DNA of 64,000 bases, taken from Xylogone sp. PMI_703. Its lineage: Eukaryota > Ascomycota > Leotiomycetes. Below the pieces are notes generated by a model. It had not been told where the DNA came from and did not search any database. It worked only from the letters and a program-made list of their open reading frames with translations. This document shows positions 59,501-64,000 of this stretch, one piece after another (positions within the stretch are counted from its first letter, which is position 1; the number at the start of each line of letters is the position of its first letter). Where the stretch lies: positions 3,286,001 through 3,350,000 of the forward strand of contig JAJTUQ010000003.1 of assembly GCA_021399445.1 (NCBI GenBank), in the 5' to 3' direction. A program made the translations under genes and the position numbers.

Positions 59501-62500
59501 AATCCCAAATATACTCCCAAATTTTTTTTGTTACTTCAATTTATTGCTTTGTCCTTTCTTTGTTCTTTTTGCTTGTCCAACATGTTTGCATGCGTGCAGC
59601 CAATTGTAAGCGAGCGGACAGTCTTTTTATCGTAGGTAGACACGGCACCACACATGTTGTTCGGCAAGCAGCATGATCATAATCGAACTGAGTTAAGCTA
59701 CATGAGAGTTGCTTGAAAGATATGCTACTGAAAGGTAGGATCCGGTACAAAGATCAACTTAATAGCTTACCTGGCTCTTTTTGAGCAACTCACAAGTATG
59801 CTGTTAATAATCAAAGTGAGCATTTTAATCAATACCCGGTGACCACACGCCTGGTTGACTTAACAACCCAGCAATGATACCATCAAAGTCAAAAATCCTG
59901 CCCATTAAAGATAAACACAAACTCGCCCTTAAGCCGTGACTCAACCACCAGAGAAATGTGAGTCTTATACCATGATAGTCGTGTTGTTGGCGCTGATAGA
60001 GCCCGAAAGTCTTACAGTCAATCTTAACCATGGGAGGCAGACATTGTCGATGCCGACTATGTAACAAATGATCAAGATCCTTCATACTTCAGAATGTATG
60101 TTGGCCAGACAAAAGATTCTAGAGGGTCTATTTCATCCGGTTACGCTTCTCCTATACCCAGAGGAAACAATAACACCCTCCACTTTATATCACCTGGAAG
60201 ACAATGGCTTATGAAAAACAAACTTTCTAAGGTCCTAGTCATTTCCTGCGAGTGAAGAGAATTGAAAACTTCCATCCATTAGACTTTTCAGCAAAGTATT
60301 CCGGATACTGTCTTTTACTTCGTGTTTTGATTTATATCAGACTGAGCTCCTAAAGAGTATCTCCATGACAAAGAGGTGGCAAGGACATCAAATCCAGGAC
60401 CCCATATTTCAAGGGTTGATACAACCGGAGTAGAGAGGTCGGTTTATGTTGCAATTCTAGATCGGTGGGCCGATATCGCATTCGCGCCATTCATAAACAA
60501 AGATGCAAAACAAGGAGGATAATTTCGAGGTCCATTGGCTCGGGAGGGTTTTGGAAGAGCTGTTTGAAAAGCTTCTACCGTCAAAATCTCGTCCTCTTGG
60601 ATACAATCACTGTCTGAACCGCATAGCTGTCCAGCAGCGAAGATGAAATTGTTGCGGAACTGAGAGTGGAAATCCAGGATTACCATAGATTGCTTGACAC
60701 ACCCGCGTTCGCTCTCAGAATATTCTTTGCTAGAGTTGGTTCTGCTCTCGATGGCGTAAGCAATAGTCAGCCTCTTTTAGCCCAAAGTGACACCGAATAG
60801 CTTTACCGTGGTGGATACAGAGATTGGTCCTAAAGAGCAGGAATCCTTTGTGTGGACTTTTGATTTTCCGGAATTCCACCTTTAGCACATGAGAATTATG
60901 CTTGTAGTGAAACAGAAGCTGGTGACATTCAGTTCATTAAATGATATTATCTGCGTGGCTAGCTCTATCACCAGAACTATAGTCATATAACCGAGCAAAA
61001 GGGGAGTATCTCGACTCTAGATAGGCAACACCACCTTCCAGCATACATAATATTCAATGCAAGCAGAGAAGGTAGCTCTTTTTCTTCTTAAAAAAAATAA
61101 GGCTGATAAAAGGAAGTTCTTGCGACAAAAGAGTTCGGGCCATACAGCTATCGCGTCGTGGCGTATGCTGTATGCCCTACATCTCCCCTAATATATCAGT
61201 GTTTTATCCACTATTAGGATTGGCTCCATTATCCCACCTCCAGAACAATAATTGACCTGACACTCTGCCATGAGAGGCGCTGTTTACTGTTCCTTGAATA
61301 GGTGTTGCTTACTTGGGGCTATATAGCAATCCTTGGCCGCTTTCTCGTCGTGAAGTTGTTTTTAGCGTGAATTGTATAAACTCGGTGCTTGGTGAGGTCT
61401 AACACCTCATTCGATTAGTATGCCCAATTATTTGAGGCTATCTGTAAAATTGCACAGTAAACTGCTGTTAAACAGTTCACTAAAAGATGTTTTTCTATGG
61501 AGTCCATGAGCGGAAGAAGCCATGCCTGGTGTACTAGAGAAGGTCTCTGAGATAACACTTTACAAACGGAATAGAACTTATGGTGCATTCCATGCAACAA
61601 AGGACATTAGTGTGTTCTGTTTATAGAGCTTCCGCGCTTCTCAAAAGCTACGTGGAGCTCCCATAGAAGCAGTTCACAAAGACATGAGAAGAGACGTCCT
61701 CGTGTTTGTCAAGAACCACACTACCTACAACTTGAAGACCAAAATGCAGTATGGAAAACAGGTGCTAGAGAGAAAAGAAAAGTATCTTCAGATGAAAAGC
61801 GTATAAAGTATTTATTCTGCTAAATTGCGAGTAACAATAGGTTTACCTTTGCATTCCGCGGTGTCATATCACCTAAAAGATCGGATATAGGCAGTGGTAA
61901 ACTGTCTATCTATCGATGATACTTCACAAAATGAGACACTCACATATTCTAGCTATAGACCGTTCCGAAGATGATGCAGCTCGTTTTTTGCACTAGAATT
62001 CGTGGCCATACGCCTGGTGTATCGGCTTACCAGGATACAGAGAAGCGCTTTTAGAAGTGGGGGAAAAGATGAATACACTCGTAGATTTTATCACATAAAG
62101 CGTTACTCGCGTGAATCATTCTAACTTCTTCAGAGATGAAAAGGATATAGACCGGATCTTCTGAAACAATTAGGTCAATAATTAGAGTAATCAGAATCAT
62201 GAATAAGCTTAGAACTTGATGTTAGCTTTCAGAGAGCAGTGAAAAAGCCTACTATCTGGAGGAATGGCTTTGAATATGCATTCCCTTCTATCGTAGCTTT
62301 TCATATAATTACCACTCTGCACAATTAATCTGTTTCTTTCAGGGCAAAATAAGATGCTTATAAAAACCATCGTAACCTAATTAAGTACACCTACATAAAA
62401 CTACATTGCTGAGCTCCCTTTGCAGCCACCCAATGCTTTTGTGTTGTATCATGCAAGTCCCCGCTAGGATAGCCAATTGAACCAATCAAAATTGGTTTTA

Positions 62501-62563
62501 GTAAGCCTCTCAGCTAAAGTCATTTATATAGCCAAATAGGCGCCACAAAATTTCAACAAATAA
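59501..62563. other. AT-rich gene-free interval between the two tRNA-Trp genes
   Basis: No protein gene is supported over these 3 kb. The longest frames (59825-60085 and 60444-60686, both minus) are short, without introns that would extend them and without recognisable domains. A T8 run at 59522-59529 is the likely terminator of the upstream tRNA. I see no terminal inverted repeats or transposase remnants. Confidence 0.4.
59522..59529 (+). terminator. Pol III oligo-T terminator for tRNA-Trp copy 1
   Basis: Eight consecutive T lie 21 nt after the discriminator base of the tRNA. In fungi a run of six or more T on the coding strand ends Pol III transcription efficiently. Confidence 0.65.
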
Positions 62564-62692
62564 GGACCCGTGTCGCAATGGTAGCGAGTCTGATTCCAGT
62601 CCAGAAGGTTGTCCGGTATGTGGAAAGAAAAAAATCGAATAAGAGGTTCAAATAGACTAATAAGCGATGTAGTTCGAATCGGGCCGGGTTCA
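62564..62692 (+). tRNA. tRNA-Trp(CCA), interrupted in the T-arm (copy 2)
   Basis: Removing the 57-bp insert (62616-62672) leaves a 72-nt tRNA. The acceptor is GGACCCG (62564-62570) with CGGGTTC (62685-62691) plus A73. The D-arm is TCGC-AATGGTA-GCGA. The anticodon arm is TCTGA-TTCCAGT-CCAGA with CCA at 62596-62598, and the variable loop is AGGTT. The T-stem is GTCCG/CGGGC around loop TTCGAAT. Compared with copy 1 the tRNA halves differ in three places only: C6 for T6 (pairs with G either way), one T fewer in the D-loop, and A for G in the T-loop. All three preserve the fold. The gene has the same A31-C39 mismatch and T10-A25 pair. The B box GTTCGAATC spans the insert end. A T6 run lies at 62715-62720. 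Standard tRNA finders that allow an intron only at 37/38 would probably miss both copies. Confidence 0.87.
62616..62672 (+). other. Spliceosomal-type intron inside tRNA-Trp copy 2
   Basis: The 57-bp insert has a strong fungal donor GTATGT, a branch-like ACTAAT (62656-62661) about 13 nt before the end, and acceptor GTAG. The exonic base before the donor is G, as preferred at 5' splice sites. It is A-rich and unrelated to the insert in copy 1 apart from these signals. An internal GGTTCAAAT resembles a B box but lacks the following CC. Confidence 0.75.
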
Positions 62693-62714
62693 ATTCCTGA
62701 GATCTCTGATTTCC

Positions 62715-62720
62715 TTTTTT
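62715..62720 (+). terminator. Pol III oligo-T terminator for tRNA-Trp copy 2
   Basis: Six T lie 22 nt after the discriminator base, nearly the same spacing as in copy 1. A second T6 run follows at about 62738-62743. Confidence 0.6.
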
Positions 62721-63864
62721 GCTCTCACCTTGGGCCTTTTTTCTTGCTTTTTCTGGCTCAGCCTGGCTTTTGCCTTTGCTGAATCATTGTCCTTTTTTAC
62801 ACAAAATAGTAAACGAGATCCGTGTGGGAGATAATACCCTAGTAAAGCTGCTGATGTTGATTGAATTGCAAAACTTCAAACAGATTTTGGCAATTTTTAG
62901 TTGATTACGTTGTACTCAGTACTATGTATATCCTACCTCTATTCTTTTTTTATGTAAATTTCCTTTACTACGACAACATAAGCTTGACGCTGCTGCTAAT
63001 TAGCTTGAATTGCAACCAGCGGAGACGTTGGGTGAAATGGGAGCCGCCTAACTCGTCTGATTAGACGTATCAGTTCCCCAGGGTAGAGCAAGTGACCGCG
63101 GTTGAGCCTGCTTGCTAGCAACATCTCCGAGATCGTGAAATACACTAGATAAAAGCCTAATTTAGCTACAATATAAAGTAATCAATTGAGACAACGACGC
63201 ACAATGTACTGTTTCTCTTGACTTTGAAGACTCGAGGTTCCAGCTTGCCGACGTCGACATCAGGGACCTGTTTACAGAAAAGATCGAAGACGAGAAATAA
63301 GCTGGAGGGCGAAGAGAGATCGTAGCATATGTGTAAGTAGTAATCCGTAGGAGTTTCCAGACTCAGCGAGCAAAAGAAAGCTGTAACCATCTCACTCTGA
63401 TCTTGAAGGTATTGTTCGCGGCATTTGAGGATTATTCGTTTTGGAGTGATCTGGCTCATCGTTGGTTGAGGATACTAGCTGCGGGAGGTAGCCCAGGGGA
63501 TAGCCACGAAGTAGAAATGGTTGGCAGTACAGAACTGCTGTACAAGGACTTCGTACACACTCTCTCACTTGTTTGGACAATGCTCCTCCTTTTCCTTCAT
63601 TGGATACAAAATACGGTAGAATGATTGTGATCCAAATCTCCCACTCGGCGGGTCTCCCGGAAAGCTAGCCTGTACCGGTATTGTACTGCCTCACTGCGTC
63701 GTAATACCCCATACGTAACACCGGATCGGTTGGCACTTCTGTTACGATACCGACATGTGCGAATTCAGCTCGGTTATGATCATGTGACCTCGCCCCAACA
63801 AAGGGTGGCCTGCGTGGAAGCGGTTCGATGTCTGAAGAATCAGGTTGAAAATTTTTCACAAGGC

Positions 63865-63978
63865 GACCTGACAGGCAGACAGGCAGAAAGGCACAGCTGG
63901 CAGGAAGGCCTCAAGGCCTCATTCCCAGGCATTCAGGAAGTGTTAGAAAATGTGTACTTTGGCCTCAGGCCTGATAAA
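63865..63978. repeat. Short imperfect GGCAG / GGCCTCA repeats
   Basis: Successive units of caggcag, aaggcac and ctggcagg are followed by aaggcctc, aaggcctc and a later ggcctcaggcct palindrome. They form a locally repetitive stretch at the right edge. It may be the margin of a larger repeat that continues outside the window. Confidence 0.4.
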
Positions 63979-64000
63979 TGCAGTCCAGACGTCATTCTAT

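Larger units (their letters stand above)
62693..64000. other. Right-end gene-free region
   Basis: After the T6 run the sequence is AT-rich to about 63060, then mixed. A 97-codon minus frame at 63166-63459 shows no recognisable domain. The last 150 bp carry short purine-rich GGCAG/AGGC repeats. The window ends without entering a recognisable gene. Confidence 0.4.

Noticed and set aside
59825..60085. Minus-strand 86-codon frame containing RIFDFDGII, reminiscent of a HAD-hydrolase DxD motif
   Set aside because: The motif is short, the surrounding residues do not fit the HAD family, and no exons extend it.
62681..62700. Alternative folding of the tRNAs using the downstream GGTTCAAWTCC as the T-arm
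   Set aside because: It leaves no 3' strand to pair with the GGACCYG acceptor end, whereas CGGGTTC pairs fully when the upstream T-arm is used.
63166..63459. 97-codon minus-strand frame near the right end
   Set aside because: No recognisable domain and no splice sites extend it; it is likely chance in AT-rich DNA.

Overview
The window is nuclear DNA from a filamentous ascomycete (Pezizomycotina). The evidence is the short spliceosomal introns (mostly 50-80 bp, GTRAGT-type donors, CTAAC/CTGAC branch sites, TAG/CAG acceptors) and the gene set: an Sln1-type hybrid histidine kinase, a cytochrome-b5/acyl-CoA dehydrogenase fusion, a Bmt6-type rRNA methyltransferase and a Yap-like bZIP. A leotiomycete is my best guess, with low confidence. 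I see no bacterial-style operons, prophage, CRISPR array or intact transposon.

Layout, left to right. 0-17 kb (+): FG-nucleoporin with a RanBD (Nup2 type), cytochrome-b5/acyl-CoA dehydrogenase, CECR1/ADGF-type adenosine deaminase, and the very large autophagy lipid-transfer protein Atg2. 18-22 kb (-): Sln1-type osmosensor kinase. 22-27 kb: a 5.4-kb gene-free stretch. 27-34.5 kb: F-box-like protein (+), Bmt6-like 25S rRNA methyltransferase (-), V-ATPase proteolipid subunit c (+), carboxymuconolactone-decarboxylase-family protein (+). 34.5-38.7 kb: gene-free. 38.7-58.6 kb: a dense housekeeping block with bZIP factor (+), transketolase (+), a small possible roadblock-fold protein (-), GM130/Bug1-like coiled-coil protein (+), a membrane-anchored hypothetical protein (-), Bud32 KEOPS kinase (+), glutamate-cysteine ligase modifier subunit (-), AP-1 sigma adaptin (+), Maf1 (+) and a class I methyltransferase (-). 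58.6-64 kb: AT-rich and without protein genes, but carrying two tRNA-Trp(CCA) genes of a very unusual kind.

The most striking observation is that both tRNA-Trp genes (59370-59500 and 62564-62692) are interrupted at the same place, between T-stem position 53 and T-loop position 54, by 58-bp and 57-bp inserts. Each insert has the hallmarks of a fungal spliceosomal intron: GTA.. donor, ACTGAC/ACTAAT branch site, CAG/TAG acceptor, and the same branch-to-acceptor distance. The flanking tRNA halves differ at only three positions, all neutral to structure, while the two inserts are unrelated in sequence. Removing the inserts gives complete cloverleafs with anticodon CCA and discriminator A. Nuclear tRNA introns in fungi normally sit at 37/38 and are removed by the tRNA endonuclease. 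These genes therefore suggest Pol III tRNA transcripts processed by the spliceosome or by an unknown route.

The other genes are mostly independent housekeeping functions and do not form a metabolic cluster. Secondary points of interest are two competing terminal exons in the AP-1 sigma gene, a 13-nt exon in the V-ATPase c gene, an overlapping upstream ORF on the F-box gene, a possible mitochondrial-type N-terminal extension on the CMD protein, an intron whose donor supplies an in-frame stop inside the Sln1 receiver domain, and a recurrent TACGGAGTA motif confined to the gene-free stretches.
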